From: Anastrepha obliqua
Lineage: Eukaryota > Arthropoda > Insecta > Diptera > Tephritidae
DNA length: 64,000 nt
Direction of reading: 5' to 3'
NCBI RefSeq assembly: GCF_027943255.1
Contig: NC_072892.1
Coordinates: forward strand, 21,971,792 to 22,035,791
The notes under the pieces: generated by a model
The model's input: only the letters and a program-made list of their open reading frames with translations
Database searches by the model: none
Told to the model about the DNA's origin: nothing
Translations under genes and position numbers: made by a program
Shown: piece by piece, positions 21,430-32,030 of the stretch
How the letters are laid out: every line of letters begins with the position of its first letter
Numbering within the stretch: position 1 is the stretch's first letter

Positions 21430-22280
21430 TCATTTTGTATTTTAATAATACTTTGTAATTTATAACTATGTAATTGTGTGAAGAAAAACAGGTGAAACCC
21501 TATAATAAAAGAATACGATGAAGAAGGAGAAGAGTCGACCTGTGTAGGTAAACGCCGGACACAAACCGTGGCAACAACGCGCACTGCTCCGAACGTTTAT
21601 CACCTGCACAAACGCAGCGATTCCAGGACCACAGCAGCGGCACAAATTACCACAAGGCAATACAAATAAATCCGACGCCGGAATGGACAGCACTTTATAG
21701 TACGCACAAGCACTACCCAGGAAAAGGAAATAAGCGCCAAAAAGTAGGCACCCAAAAAAAAGACGCCAAAAAAATTAGAACCAAAAAACGCCCCTAACAG
21801 TAGGCACCAAGGAAATATAACGCCACAAAGTAGGCCCCAAAAATATATGTCTTACAAGTTTGCACCAACAAACAAGCGCCAAAAAGTAGGCACTGTTATT
21901 TCGCACTAGAAATTAGTAACCACATGGGAAAACTCAGGAAAAATAGCCTAAAGTGTATCTAAGATATATATGAGGTATAGCTCTCTCTCCTTTTCCTCTA
22001 CGTTATATCTTTTTTCTCTCTCGCGGAACGAAAATGCCCGAAACGTTGTATGACCTTGAAATTTTACTCTTCATTCTCGCTCGTTCATCGACGCCTAAGA
22101 AGTTTCACTTCAAAAAATCAATTTTCGCAAGTACTTCCAAATCGGTCCCGTTCGCATGATTCTTAATATCCTTCCGAAATACTTTGGTGCTATTAATTAA
22201 ACTATAGGATGTTACAGAGTGTAGTTATAGCCATAACTTCCCCATAACTTATTTTTCTTTTTGCTCTTTTTCACAATCGG
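21430..22280. other. unassigned region with a minisatellite
   Basis: No gene recognised. The stretch 21730-21893 carries a degenerate repeat, described separately. Confidence 0.5.
21730..21893. repeat. imperfect minisatellite
   Basis: GCGCCAAAAAGTAGGCAC occurs exactly at 21734 and 21876. Between them are degenerate relatives such as CGCCACAAAGTAGGCCCC and AACAGTAGGCACC. Unit length is roughly 18-25 bases with irregular spacing. Confidence 0.6.
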
Positions 22281-22282
22281 TC

Positions 22283-23092
22283 ATGGAGGACTACAACTTA
22301 ACTGAAGAACTGAAAAGAGAGACCGTTATCGTCGCTATTTGAGCAAATCACATGGATTTAGAAATCTTTAAATGCGCCCGTTCATTCGTTCATAAGGTTC
22401 GCCGCGAATTGGAAGCATCAGACGGCAATGCAGAATCTATTGCAAAGCGCAAAAAACACGAGGAATGTTCTGAGACTCTACGATCTGCAAAATTTATTCA
22501 AAAAGTTCAAGCGATCATTGACGAGGACCATTCAAAATCAATGATGCCTCTTGCGAGGGAGCTTAATGTTGCTGAGGGTTTTATTCGTTGAGTTGTCAGT
22601 GAAGACCTCTGGTATAAAACCTATGAGATTAAAACACGAGAGCAGCGAGTTATCCGATCAAATATCCTTGTAAACAAAATTAAGCAGCCTGAAGCGTCTG
22701 AGAAGTTGTGGTTTTTTCTGATGAAAAAAATGTTGACCAAGACCAAAAGACCAACGCCAGAAATAACCAGAATGACAGATGGCTATGTTCCAATGCCACA
22801 GAGGTTCCTGTTGTCATCCACAGGAAGCTTCCAGCCACTGTTATGGTTTTAGTGGTTGTGAGCAACAAAGGGCATGTCATGCCACTACATTTCTTTACTC
22901 AACGATTTCGAGTGAATTTTGCTGCATATCCCGAGGTTCTAGAGACAATAGTAAAACCCTGGACTAATAGTGTATGCGATGACAGTTCATATAGCTTCGA
23001 ACAAGACTCTGCTCCTTCACGCAAAGCGATGGCGACACAAGATTGGATAGCTGAAAATTTTCACGACCATTTGGGTGTGACACCCTAATGCG
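22283..23092 (+). mobile_element. Tc1/mariner-superfamily transposase relic (3' truncated)
   Basis: From ATG 22283 the frame reads MEDYNLTEELKRETVIVAI and stops. It resumes at 22352 with SFVHKVRRELEASD (helix-turn-helix), and AKFIQKVQAIIDEDHSKSMM lies near codon 50. After a shift, 22708-23088 carries the catalytic part: VVFSDEKNVDQDQK with the first Asp, KGHVMPLHFF, and FEQDSAPSRKA with the second Asp. The frame ends in FHDHLGVTP before the third acidic residue, so the 3' part is missing where the next element begins. At least two stops or frameshifts kill the gene. Confidence 0.8.
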
Positions 23093-23132
23093 CATAGTTT
23101 TTAAATCAAATTGTCTATACACTGTATAGACA

Positions 23133-23688
23133 CAGGGTTGCCTGTATAGTATACAGGGTTGCCAATATTCGACGTACCCATCTGGCAACCCTGTATATTT
23201 TGACAGAGACGTCAGATCGCTTAATGACATACCGCGTTGGAAGCGTCAGTCAAAGCAAATTTTTACTATGGAACAGTACACGCCACGCGAGCGCTCCCAA
23301 ATTGTTGAAATTTACATTCAACAAAAGAAGTAAATTGCGAAAACTCAACGTGCGTATAAAAAATTAAATAATGTGAATAATGTGCGCCTTCTAAGAACAC
23401 CATTAAACGTTTGTACGAAAGGTTTTCGACTGGTGATGCTCTTTCTAATCCAAAGAGGTCAAATCAAAACCGACCAAGGCGTCGCCAAAGACACCCCAAA
23501 ATCGCCGTTCTCAGCAGTTGGGCATTGCTCGGACAACTTTACAACGAATTATCTGCATTGATTTGCATTTATTCCCGTATAAGATTCAATTGACGCAAAG
23601 ATTGTTGCCTGCGGACAAGCCTCGTCGAAGTGAATGGGCCCAAAGAGTCATCGAAATCCGTCGGGTCCGTCGAATATGGGCAACCCTG
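23133..23688 (+). mobile_element. internally deleted mariner-like element with TIRs and extra nested ends
   Basis: The left TIR at 23154 (CAGGGTTGCCAATATTCGAC) pairs with the right end at 23688 over 26 bases with two mismatches. TA flanks both (23152-23153 and 23689-23690). The transposase start MEQYTPRERSQIVEIYIQQK lies near 23268-23327 and is followed by a stop. Further on are KNTIKRLYERFSTGDALSNP and RRSQQLGIARTTLQRIICID in shifting frames, the helix-turn-helix region of a DUF4817-type mariner relative. The whole catalytic domain is deleted. Two additional end sequences lie at 23133-23142 and 23184-23193. Confidence 0.8.
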
Positions 23689-23769
23689 TACACTGGCGGA
23701 TGGACGAGCAGAGGAACAGAGATGACAATATGGCTAAAGCGATTTCCCTCATGATTCTGCCTATATCTA

Positions 23770-23967
23770 TAAGGTGGCGCAAAATTACTCATCCAACTTT
23801 GTTTTGGAATAACGCTTTTACTAAATAAAAAAATTAATTTGAGTGATGAAAATCTTTATTCTGATCTTAGCGCGCTCCATGGCTTGTCGCAGCTGCGCGG
23901 TTCACGAGAGTAAGATGTGATAATTGTTATAAACCTTCCGATGGGGTGAGTAATTTTGCACCACCTT
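23770..23967. mobile_element. 198-bp MITE with AAGGTGGCGCAAAATTA termini
   Basis: Left end AAGGTGGCGCAAAATTACTC and right end, as its reverse complement, AAGGTGGTGCAAAATTACTC. The same family occurs as a half copy at 29738-29913 and as the borders of 48267-49933, where TA flanks are clear. It has no coding capacity and presumably uses a mariner transposase in trans. Confidence 0.85.
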
Positions 23968-24356
23968 GCACTTCGATAACACAGGCCGACAGCATCTCAG
24001 ACCCAGAAACCGGACTACTATATATTTCCGAAGGTTTATGATGCGCTGAATACAAATCTGGTCTCAGAATTGCTCTATCAGCTCTGGTTTTCGAGATATC
24101 ATAACTTAAAAGTACAAAAAACACCGTTTTTGCCCATATTTGAGGTTATGTAGCTTTGCAGATGTTTTCTTTCACCAAAATTAAAGGATGGCATCTTTAA
24201 ATACAAGCCTTCTTTTTTCAAATGGCGTTGAGTTTGCTCAAATATCATTTTTTTTTTTCGCTGAGATATCGCATTTTGAAATTTTCACGTTTCTAAATTT
24301 TCCTACACCTGAAAATCGATTGAGATAACATAGACATGATATAGTCGATTACTAAT
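23968..24356. other. unassigned non-coding
   Basis: No motif recognised. Confidence 0.5.
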
Positions 24357-24760
24357 TTTCTTGAATTGAGTCTTATTTTTCTTAAAATTTTGTCTCACAC
24401 CATAAGTGTGCTGACTCACCACACCCCTACACTATCTAACCTTTGGGTACCGAGTCACACACAGCCCTAACCTCTAGAAACCACCCCTATCATACCGCAA
24501 GCAGGCTAACCCACTTAACCCTGGAGACAGTGAGTTTAGTCACATATCTTTCTTGAAAATAATTTTATTTTTCTTGATGTCTCATAACACAAGTAGGCTT
24601 AACCACTTAACTCCTAATCCACCAACCTTCACGTATCTCCTAATCCCTAGAAACCATCCCTACCAAACCACAAACAATTTAAGCCACCTGACCCTAGGGA
24701 AAGCGAGTTAAGCCGCATATTTTTCTTGGAATGACTGTTATTTTACCTGTAATCTCACAC
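24357..24760. repeat. tandem repeat, about 2.3 units of 172-194 bp, running into a Tc1 transposase
   Basis: The anchor TTCTTGAAT..TTATTTT recurs at about 24357, 24551 and 24723. Each is followed by a variant of TCTCACACCAT or TCATAACACAAGT and then a C-rich stretch (CCTCTAGAAACCACCCCTAT at 24470, CCCTAGAAACCATCCCTACC at 24645). The third unit's start overlaps the C-terminal codons of the Tc1 gene on the minus strand. Confidence 0.75.
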
Positions 24761-25674
24761 CAGAAGCGGCACCTTGCCTTTGGAATCGAGTACCAAGCCT
24801 CCTCAACTGCGGCCCATAAATCATCAAAATTTTTTAAATTTTTGTTAGCGATTTTGACCTCAACGTCATTCCACAAATTTTCTATTGGATTGAGATCAGG
24901 GCTCTGCACCGACCAATCCAGTACATTAATACTTTCTCTTCTGAGCCATTGCTTCACTGTCTTTGCAGTATGCCTTGGATCATTGTTCTGCATAAATGTC
25001 CAATTTAGTGGCATAAACTCAAACACAAATGGCTCCATTTTATTCTGGAGTGAATCCAAATACTGAAATCTATCCATTTTACCAACCACGCGAACAATCG
25101 GCCCAACACCATGCCAGGAAAAAGCTCCCCAAACCATGATGCTTCCGCCGCCGTGTTTAATCGTCTTTTTTGTGAACCTAGGATTTAGCGCTTGATTTTT
25201 TGGACCACGTACAATAGTTTTCCCATCTGGTCCAATCCTATTTATTTTGGTTCCGTCGGTCCAAAGTACGTTTTTCCAAAACTGAATAGATTTGTCTTTG
25301 TGGGCTTTTGCAAAGGCAAATTGGTATTTGATATGTCTTTTTGAGAGGAGTAGTTTTTTTCTGCTTATGCGGCCAAACAGCTGGGCTTCGTTAAGTCGCC
25401 TTCCTACAAGCTTTCTGGATACCTGTAGACCAGATTCTTGGTTTATTTCAAGCATTATTTGCCGTGCTGACTTTAAAGGATCTGCTTTGCTCCTGCGTAT
25501 TATGGCTTCATCCACATTAACATCAGTTTTTCGTGGCTTTGGTTTTTTTTCTTTTTTTTTTTTGTTTAGATAAGATGAATCTTTCGTAACTAAATTAAGA
25601 GCATTATAAACCATTTTCCGAGAGCACATCACCATTTCAGCTATTTCTGCATAGCTTTTTCCGTTTTGACCCAT
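24694..25674 (-). pseudogene. Tc1-type transposase, nearly full length, active-site Asp replaced
   Basis: An open frame of 326 codons. An N-terminal helix-turn-helix (GKSYAEIAEMVMCSRKMVYN, codons 5-24) and a lysine-rich linker lead to the catalytic core. The first Asp is in NVLWTDGTKINRIG. The central glycine-rich box is GGGSIMVWGAFSW. The normal DNDP motif reads NNDP (FMQNNDPRHTAK), which puts Asn at the second catalytic Asp. The Glu is kept in SPDLNPIENLW, with Tc1 DD34E spacing counted from that Asn. The N-terminus lacks the usual first 10-20 residues because a stop lies four codons upstream. The last residues after SIPKARCR depart from the family and run into the tandem repeat. It is therefore almost certainly inactive. 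Confidence 0.85.
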
Positions 25675-25679
25675 TTTTA

Positions 25680-27155
25680 GTAATTACTTTCAAATTTTAT
25701 TTAAGAAACAAGAAATTATACTAAAAATCGCTGAAACAGTATTAAAGTTTTACTCTCCGCTGCACAAGTAAAATGTGCTATTTTTGTATCCACTTCAAAT
25801 AAAATAGAACGCAAAAAATTCCATTTAAAAAAACGGTAAATTCCTCGCACAAATGTAAGGTTCACATTTGTGCTATTTATCTGTCCATGGCTGTAGCTAT
25901 AAGTTGCACTCTCTGTATTGCGCACGAGTGTAAGCAGAGAAATATCCGCATTTCCATTTGCGTTTAACTTTGCAATCTCGTCAATGATTTCATTCGAAAA
26001 TTCCATTAACCTGCAAACCTTTAGCACTAAAAAGCTAATCATAAACTTGATATCGGAATAAAAAACAAATAAATTCAATAATTTACAATTGTTTCGTACT
26101 TTTCCACTATTCATTGCAGCTACTTCAGATACTGGAGATCGGAAATCTCTCGGCAGGCACTTACTGCTGGCAATTACACAGGTAATTGAAAGCCACTTAA
26201 AATTGCATGTAGAATAAATCATAAAGTGCATTAAAAATAATCATTGGCAACTATCCGCATATTTTGTAGCATTTGAAATAATTTAAGCAAAATTAAAAAC
26301 AGCAGAAAATTACATAAAAAAACGTCCCCTATTTTCCACAGGCAGTCACGAAAATTCAATTTTCATTCGAGCATTGAATTTAATTTTAATATCGATAAAA
26401 ATTCAGATAACAGCAATTAATCCATTACTGTAAAAATTCCAACAAAGCTAGAAACCACTCCGACTGCGGTTGCTAATTAACAAACAAAAAAAACTAGAAA
26501 AACAAAAAAAGATAACAAAAACTAATAAGCAAACGCAGTGGCTACAGCTACTGCCAAGCCAAACGCGCCGAACATGGCCATCACTCAACCCGTCAGTCAG
26601 TTAGTCAGGTGCTTGGCCCAATGGAAAATCAAAGCGCATGAAAGGAGGCAACAAAAGCCATTGTTGAGTGGCCGCTAACACTCGAAGTGTAGTGTTGGCG
26701 ATAATGAGCAAATCACTTCTCTACCATAAAAATGGAAGGAAGTCAAATACCAAATTGACGCCGTCAAAAGACGATGAATATCCGACATGAGTTGCCAAGA
26801 TGATATTACTTACTTTATTTTTACATTGACTTCAACTTAGTTAATATTAGTTTTTAAGCCGCCAAGCTTTTTGTTTATTAATTAGCGCAATACTTTCGTG
26901 AGTTGCACCAAAGTAAGAATTCTTCTCAATATGTGCAAAGTGGCGTATACACTCAGAGAAAAAATCTTGTTTTATTCATGAGAAAACTTCTGTCAAATAA
27001 TAAGAAATGAAGGTGATTTGCCGTCAAATGCAGATTTCTCAATGAAGATGAAAACTAAATACAAATAAATTTTCTTTTCAAAGCGGCTTTTTTCATACTA
27101 AGTTTCGCTTTCTTTTACTTTGCTCAGTTTTTTCATGATTTGCTCGTTTAGTTAT
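25680..27155. other. flank of the Tc1 gene and apparently single-copy DNA
   Basis: A 171-codon minus frame (25716-26231) has no recognisable domain and probably covers the 5' non-coding side of the Tc1 element. From 26300 to 27155 no motif is seen. Confidence 0.45.
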
Positions 27156-27159
27156 TATT

Positions 27160-27475
27160 GGATTCAGAAGAAGAGTTGCGGAGTAACTGATTGACCTATT
27201 AGACCGTTCAGTAGAGAGAACTTAAGAGAGCGAAATTGAGATGGTAAGATATGAAAAATTAAGGCAAGAATGATAGAAACAAGATTGCGCCCATCAGATA
27301 GTGCGTCACGTCACGTTTGCCAAGTTGTGCAGCGTTGCCAACCATTTGCTCTTCACAATAAATGTAGTGCTTTTTTTAACCCAAAATTAAGTTTGGTGTT
27401 TGTTTCCACCGAAACTGTAAGTTAAAAAAAAACTGTATTATTAAACAAAAAAAAAGGTTAAAAAAGGTCACTCTG
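27160..27475 (+). repeat. dispersed repeat, blocks A and B contiguous (copy 2)
   Basis: 27160-27264 matches 6190-6300 and 27265-27475 matches 5866-6085. Here A precedes B without a gap, whereas at 5.9-6.3 kb the order is B, another repeat, then A. Confidence 0.85.
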
Positions 27476-27654
27476 AGAAGATTTTGTGCTAATGAAAATT
27501 TGTTGATTCTTATAAAGTTTGATAATTTGAAAGTGCAAATTTAATTTTTTGTTCCTTTTAAGTTAATGCAAGAATATTAATTCTTCTCTCAACTCTTCTT
27601 AACATTGAAAACCTTTTTACACATTTTAAAAAGCGTTTCAACTTACTGAATGCG

Positions 27655-27756
27655 AATTAAAACCATAGAGGTGTAATCAGGGCCGTAGAGAGCATAATCT
27701 CGAGTCCGGGCCCCTCTGAAAACTCCGGGCCCGGGGGAAAAAGTACTAAATTTAGC
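27655..27756. mobile_element. GC-rich terminus resembling a hAT-type end
   Basis: The string CAGGGCCGTAGAGAGC at 27678 followed by CCGGGCCCCTCTG and CTCCGGGCCCGGGG is unlike the AT-rich surroundings. It resembles hAT-type termini that start CAGGG. The opposite end was not found. Confidence 0.3.
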
Positions 27757-28172
27757 GAAACACAAAACGAATGACGTAGACTTCAAAGTTCCCCTAAAAC
27801 TTGTTTTTCACCACACCTAACGAGCAAACCAGGTATCAATCACTCTTGAAGCAAACCAAAGGATGATAGGTTCAGTAACTTCGGGAACTAGAGGAACTTC
27901 GGCTGCCACGTCACGGAGAGATTCACTAGACAAATTCTGCACGATTATTTCACATGTTTTCACTCACTCGTCCAATCAGTCGATTCGGCAACGAACTGAC
28001 ACTGTGTTAATTTTTTTTGTATGTCACTAATCGTATTCTTAGTTGTTTCGTAAACAAACCGATTGATTTCACCCCTGCTATGTCAGCCCATGGGCTGATT
28101 CTGTTAAATTCGCTAAGAGCTGGCTAACGGTGTGTTACTGGCGATGACATTAAAAATCTTTTCGTCATGAGG
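27757..28172. mobile_element. P-like non-autonomous element, left-truncated copy
   Basis: Colinear with 6470-6884 (AACACAAAACGAATGACGTAG through GTCCAATCAGTCGATTCGGC). It ends TTAAAAATCTTTTCGTCATG, the family terminus. The left TIR and hairpin are missing. Confidence 0.8.
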
Positions 28173-29029
28173 CTTATTGTACTTGAGACCGAGGAAATAT
28201 AGTTGGTTCTCTAACTCCTTTTTGAAGCTAAAAAACTGTTGATCGATTCTCCACCATCCAACTGAAAATTGTGTTCCCATGATCGAATGAATGTCAATCA
28301 AGCACAGAAAAAATTCTCTGCATTGCCATCCGTTTGCTTTGCTCTATTACCGCCCTGTATAAAAAAACTCTTGGTTGCTTTGCTTGTGTTGAAGCTGTGT
28401 GAATCAAACTTTTCGTAAATCTGTATGTATATATGCAAACCGGGTGCGTCAACTGAACTGAAACCATATTTATGTCAACCAATAGTAGGTCGAGGCCAAA
28501 CTTTCTTTTCGAATCTATTCAAATCTCAAATAGGAGCGCATTGGATATTTTTATAGATTTTTCTGAAAATCGGTTTATTTGTAGGCTGGTGTATGGAAGT
28601 AAATTGGAAAAATTAAAAACTGAAATTAATAAAAAACAATTTATTGAAATTAAAAAACAAAAAAAAAAACAATTTTTGAAAATTAAATTTTTTTTATTAT
28701 AATTAAAAAAAAAGTTATAAAAAATCATAATAATGATTTTAAGATTTATTCAATGCTGAAAATTTGAGTACACTGCTAGAGCGGTACACACATAAATATG
28801 TATGTATTTGAATATAACTCGAAAGTAATGGGAATCCCATTGAGAAACTTTCAAGGATTGCTGCGCATTGTGGCAGCTATTAACGACAAAAACAACAAAA
28901 AGGAATCTGTTTAAAAAGAATAAAAAAAAATATCTCCAAAAATGTAAAAATTTTTTTTTTTTTTAATATTGTAGAAAAATTAAGAAAAATACTTTGAATA
29001 CCAAAAAAAAAACCGAAGATAATTCACTA
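28173..29029. other. AT-rich non-coding
   Basis: No gene recognised. A-rich stretches lie at 28640-28740 and a T run at 28951-28964. The short open frames of 60-76 codons overlap and are lysine/asparagine-rich by composition only. Confidence 0.55.
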
Positions 29030-29605
29030 AAAACAACTTAACAAAAATTTTCAAAGCTGAATAAATCTCAAAATTATTGATTTAAATATATTTTATATAC
29101 ATAACATTTTATTAAACTAAAAATAAAATATAAAAATTTATTAAAATAAAAATAAAATATTTCGCTTTACAAAACTATAGCAAAATTTTCACACATGAAC
29201 AAATCCCAAAACTATTTAATTATATTTTAGATACATAATTTTTAATTAAAATTTTTAGTTTACTTTTATTAAACTGAAAATAAAATACAAAAATTTATTA
29301 AAATAAAAATAAAATATTTCACTTTAAAAATTTGTACAACTGAACAAATCTCTAAATTATTTAATTGTATTTTATATATTGTAACTAATACTTTATGTAA
29401 ATTTTTATAAAATTTTTTAATTTACTTTTTATTAAACTAAATATAAAATATAAAAATTTATTAAAATAAAAATAAAATATTTCGCTTTAAAAAGCTATAC
29501 AAAAATTTTCACAAATGAACAAACCTCAAAATTATTTAATTACAATATATTTTAGATACATAATATTTTATTTAAATAAAAAAAATGTAATTCTCTTAAA
29601 ATTAA
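29030..29605. repeat. AT-rich satellite, about 3.5 units of about 160 bp
   Basis: The anchor TTAAACT(A/G)AA followed by TTTATTAAAATAAAAATAAA recurs near 29112, 29269 and 29432. Each is followed by a TTTCGCTTTA or TTTCACTTTA variant, then an ATGAACAAATC or CTGAACAAATC variant, then TTATTTAATT. The partial first unit starts near 29037. Confidence 0.8.
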
Positions 29606-29737
29606 AACAAAAATAAAATATAAACTAATTTTCAGCAAAATCGACGGCAATGTCCAAAATACTTGGATCATTTGACATAAAATCGCTCATAAGTACCGGG
29701 TAAAAAGTACGCACAAAATAAAACATCCACTTTTTTT

Positions 29738-29913
29738 TAATAAATTTTTTACTAAATAAAAAATAAAATGATTTTGAGTGATGGAAATCTTTATTTTAAC
29801 CTCCGCGCGCTCCATTGCTTGTCGCAGCTGTCTAATTTACGAGTGCCAAATATCATGTGTGTTATGAAAAAATATAAATCTTCCGATGGGGTGATTAATT
29901 TTGCGCCACCTTG
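29738..29913. mobile_element. half copy of the AAGGTGGCGC MITE
   Basis: Matches the right three quarters of 23770-23967 (GAGTGATGGAAATCTTTATT, GCGCGCTCCATTGCTTGTCG) and ends ATTTTGCGCCACCTTG. The left TIR is missing. Confidence 0.85.
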
Positions 29914-30896
29914 CTGGTTATTTTTAAATTATAATGCATACGCAGTGTGATTTTTGTAAAAAAAAGTAAGGGCAACGCAAATATTAAAATATTATAATAC
30001 ATATCTCTCGGCAATAGGTGCTAGCAGTCAGCTTAATGCCGTGGGCAACGAATATCTTTGACTTTGAGGCCAAGATTTTTGAAGAAGACTCCCAGTCTAT
30101 TAAATGTTAGTCAATACTTCGCTCAAGAAGCTCGCAGCTAAGAATCACAAGGTCAGCAGAAAGCAGCCCAATGACAAAGTAGCATACCGGTAAGCATACA
30201 TCAAAACTTTCTTATGAGTTTACAATAACAACAACGCAGAAATACCCCTTATTCCACATACATACTTGAATGTACCGCAAATTTCTCAAAGCGCTCAAGA
30301 TTTTTCGAAGTTTGATTAAAGCAATTTTTTTTAGTGTAAAACCACAATAGGAACGACAACAATTCTCAGTAAACAATAACTACAAAGTAAGAAAATAAGT
30401 AGTAAAAACTTACGTAACGAACTTAAAACTCAGTTCATCTTCATTATCACATTTTTAATGCGCTCTAATCGTTATCAACATTGTTTTTTGTTGCTAGCAA
30501 CAAAGTGTGTTGCTGTGACGCACAGTGTAACGTGCCATAATACTATGACTAAAAATAGTAAACATGAACGGATTGCGCTAAAATTTATTGCATATGTAAT
30601 CACACACGCTCCGCTAACACTTGGTAAAAAAAAAATATGACAGATAGTAAGGATTGTCATTATTGAATGCCTACTCGTCTTATGCAGCATTCGATTTCGA
30701 TGAGAATTTTGAGCAAATTTAATTTTTCTTTATTTCAGCTTACTTCCTTCTATTTACTATAAATGAGTTATTTTCACTATCACGTTTTTAATTTTTTACT
30801 ATGTAACCTGCTTTTAGAAAAAACAAAGATAATAAGAAGATTAGATTAGAATAAGAAGATTAGTTTAGAGCAAGAAATCCTATGTTATGCAAATAC
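29914..30896. other. unassigned non-coding
   Basis: No transposon or gene motif recognised. Short frames of 60-71 codons at 30458-30690 lie on both strands of the same bases and carry no domain. Confidence 0.5.
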
Positions 30897-31387
30897 TAAA
30901 TTTGGGAAAAGAAATCCATTATTTTCGAGGTAGATGCCTGTAGTGATGGATATCTCGTAGAGTATTCAACAAAAAATTTAAAATTTATTCTCGTTGTCAA
31001 GGTTACATTTCACACTAAAAAAATTATTTTGCTGTTTTTTTTTTTTGAATTGAATTCAACAAAGAGAAAATTCGGTACATCTTACAGTTTTTCTTTGATA
31101 AAGGCGAAAATGCATGCCAGGCCACTGAAAGTCCGCTGTGAATGGTGTTTATGGTAGGGATTCTGTAACAGCTATTGGTTTCGTGGATTTCGTTCAGGCA
31201 TTTTTGATGTTAAAAAAATGTCGATAATGTCGAAAATATCGATAAAATCACAGAAATTATCGAAGTTGACTGGCTGTTAGTAGTCGTCGCATCGCCCAGG
31301 AGCTAAAGATCGATCATAAAGCAATTCTAAATCATTTGCGCAAAAATTTTTACGCAAAAATAATGGATTTCTTTTCCCCCAAATTAA
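30897..31387 (+). mobile_element. mariner deletion derivative with inverted termini and HTH remnant
   Basis: The left end AATTTGGGAAAAGAAATCCA and the reverse complement of the right end (AATTTGGGGGAAAAGAAATC) are inverted repeats of about 30 bases. Between them the plus strand reads FFDKGENACQATE and, after a shift, NVDKITEIIEVDWLL, then SPRS or QELKIDHKAILNHLRK in shifted frames. This is the DNA-binding region of a mariner transposase. The catalytic two thirds are deleted. Confidence 0.7.
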
Positions 31388-31755
31388 AATTACTCACTTC
31401 CTGTGTTCAGCAGAGAAAGAGTTGAGACCAAAAAAAAAAATGTATTTCTTAAAAAAATTATTATTTCTGTTACAAACTTGTGATTTTGAACAAGTTTGTG
31501 CACTTTATATTTAGCACACAGTCCAACAATTTTACAAAACTGAAACTCAACACGAACAACGACAAATAATTATGAAAAATGAGAGGGAGGGAAAGAGAAG
31601 GAGGATCGAGAAGCAACTGTATCAAAGACAGAACTTCTTCAAAGATTCCGAGTTATTTTTCAGAACAAAAAATACGTTAAATTCTCTTTTATTTCATCCT
31701 ATGTGATAGAATAAGAAAAAAAATCCATTCCATACAAATCCATCCTCCCTAATAC
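31388..31755. other. unassigned non-coding
   Basis: A run of A at 31429-31440; no coding motif. Confidence 0.5.
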
Positions 31756-31966
31756 CCATAGTTGCATCGTTCGTAATGTATCTGTACCGAACTGCTTAGA
31801 GGAGGCGGATAGCACTGAGCACTTTCTCTGTGAGTTTCCTGTCTTTGTTGAAGCAAGGCAAGGAATTTCGGTTCCGACGTCATGAGAATGAGTAATATTC
31901 CTGCTCTCAAACTGGAGGATATTTTCAGATTTGCCATAGAATCTGCGAAATTCTCACAGCACTAGC
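31756..31966 (+). mobile_element. LINE C-terminal fragment with pyrimidine-rich tail
   Basis: The plus strand reads CLEEADSTEHFLCEFPVFVE, the C-terminal cysteine/histidine motif of RNase H LINEs. After a frameshift it reads SNIPALKLEDIFRFAIESAK to a stop near 31962. A TC-rich stretch (31967-32030) follows. This is a short 5'-truncated copy. Confidence 0.75.
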
Positions 31967-32030
31967 TATCTCTGTCTCTGTCTCTCTATTCTATCCTATC
32001 TCTTTCTCTCTGTCACTTCTCTCCTTTTCA

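Noticed and set aside
25716..26231. 171-codon minus-strand frame as a gene next to the Tc1 transposase
   Set aside because: No domain, atypical composition, and it covers the expected non-coding 5' side of the element.
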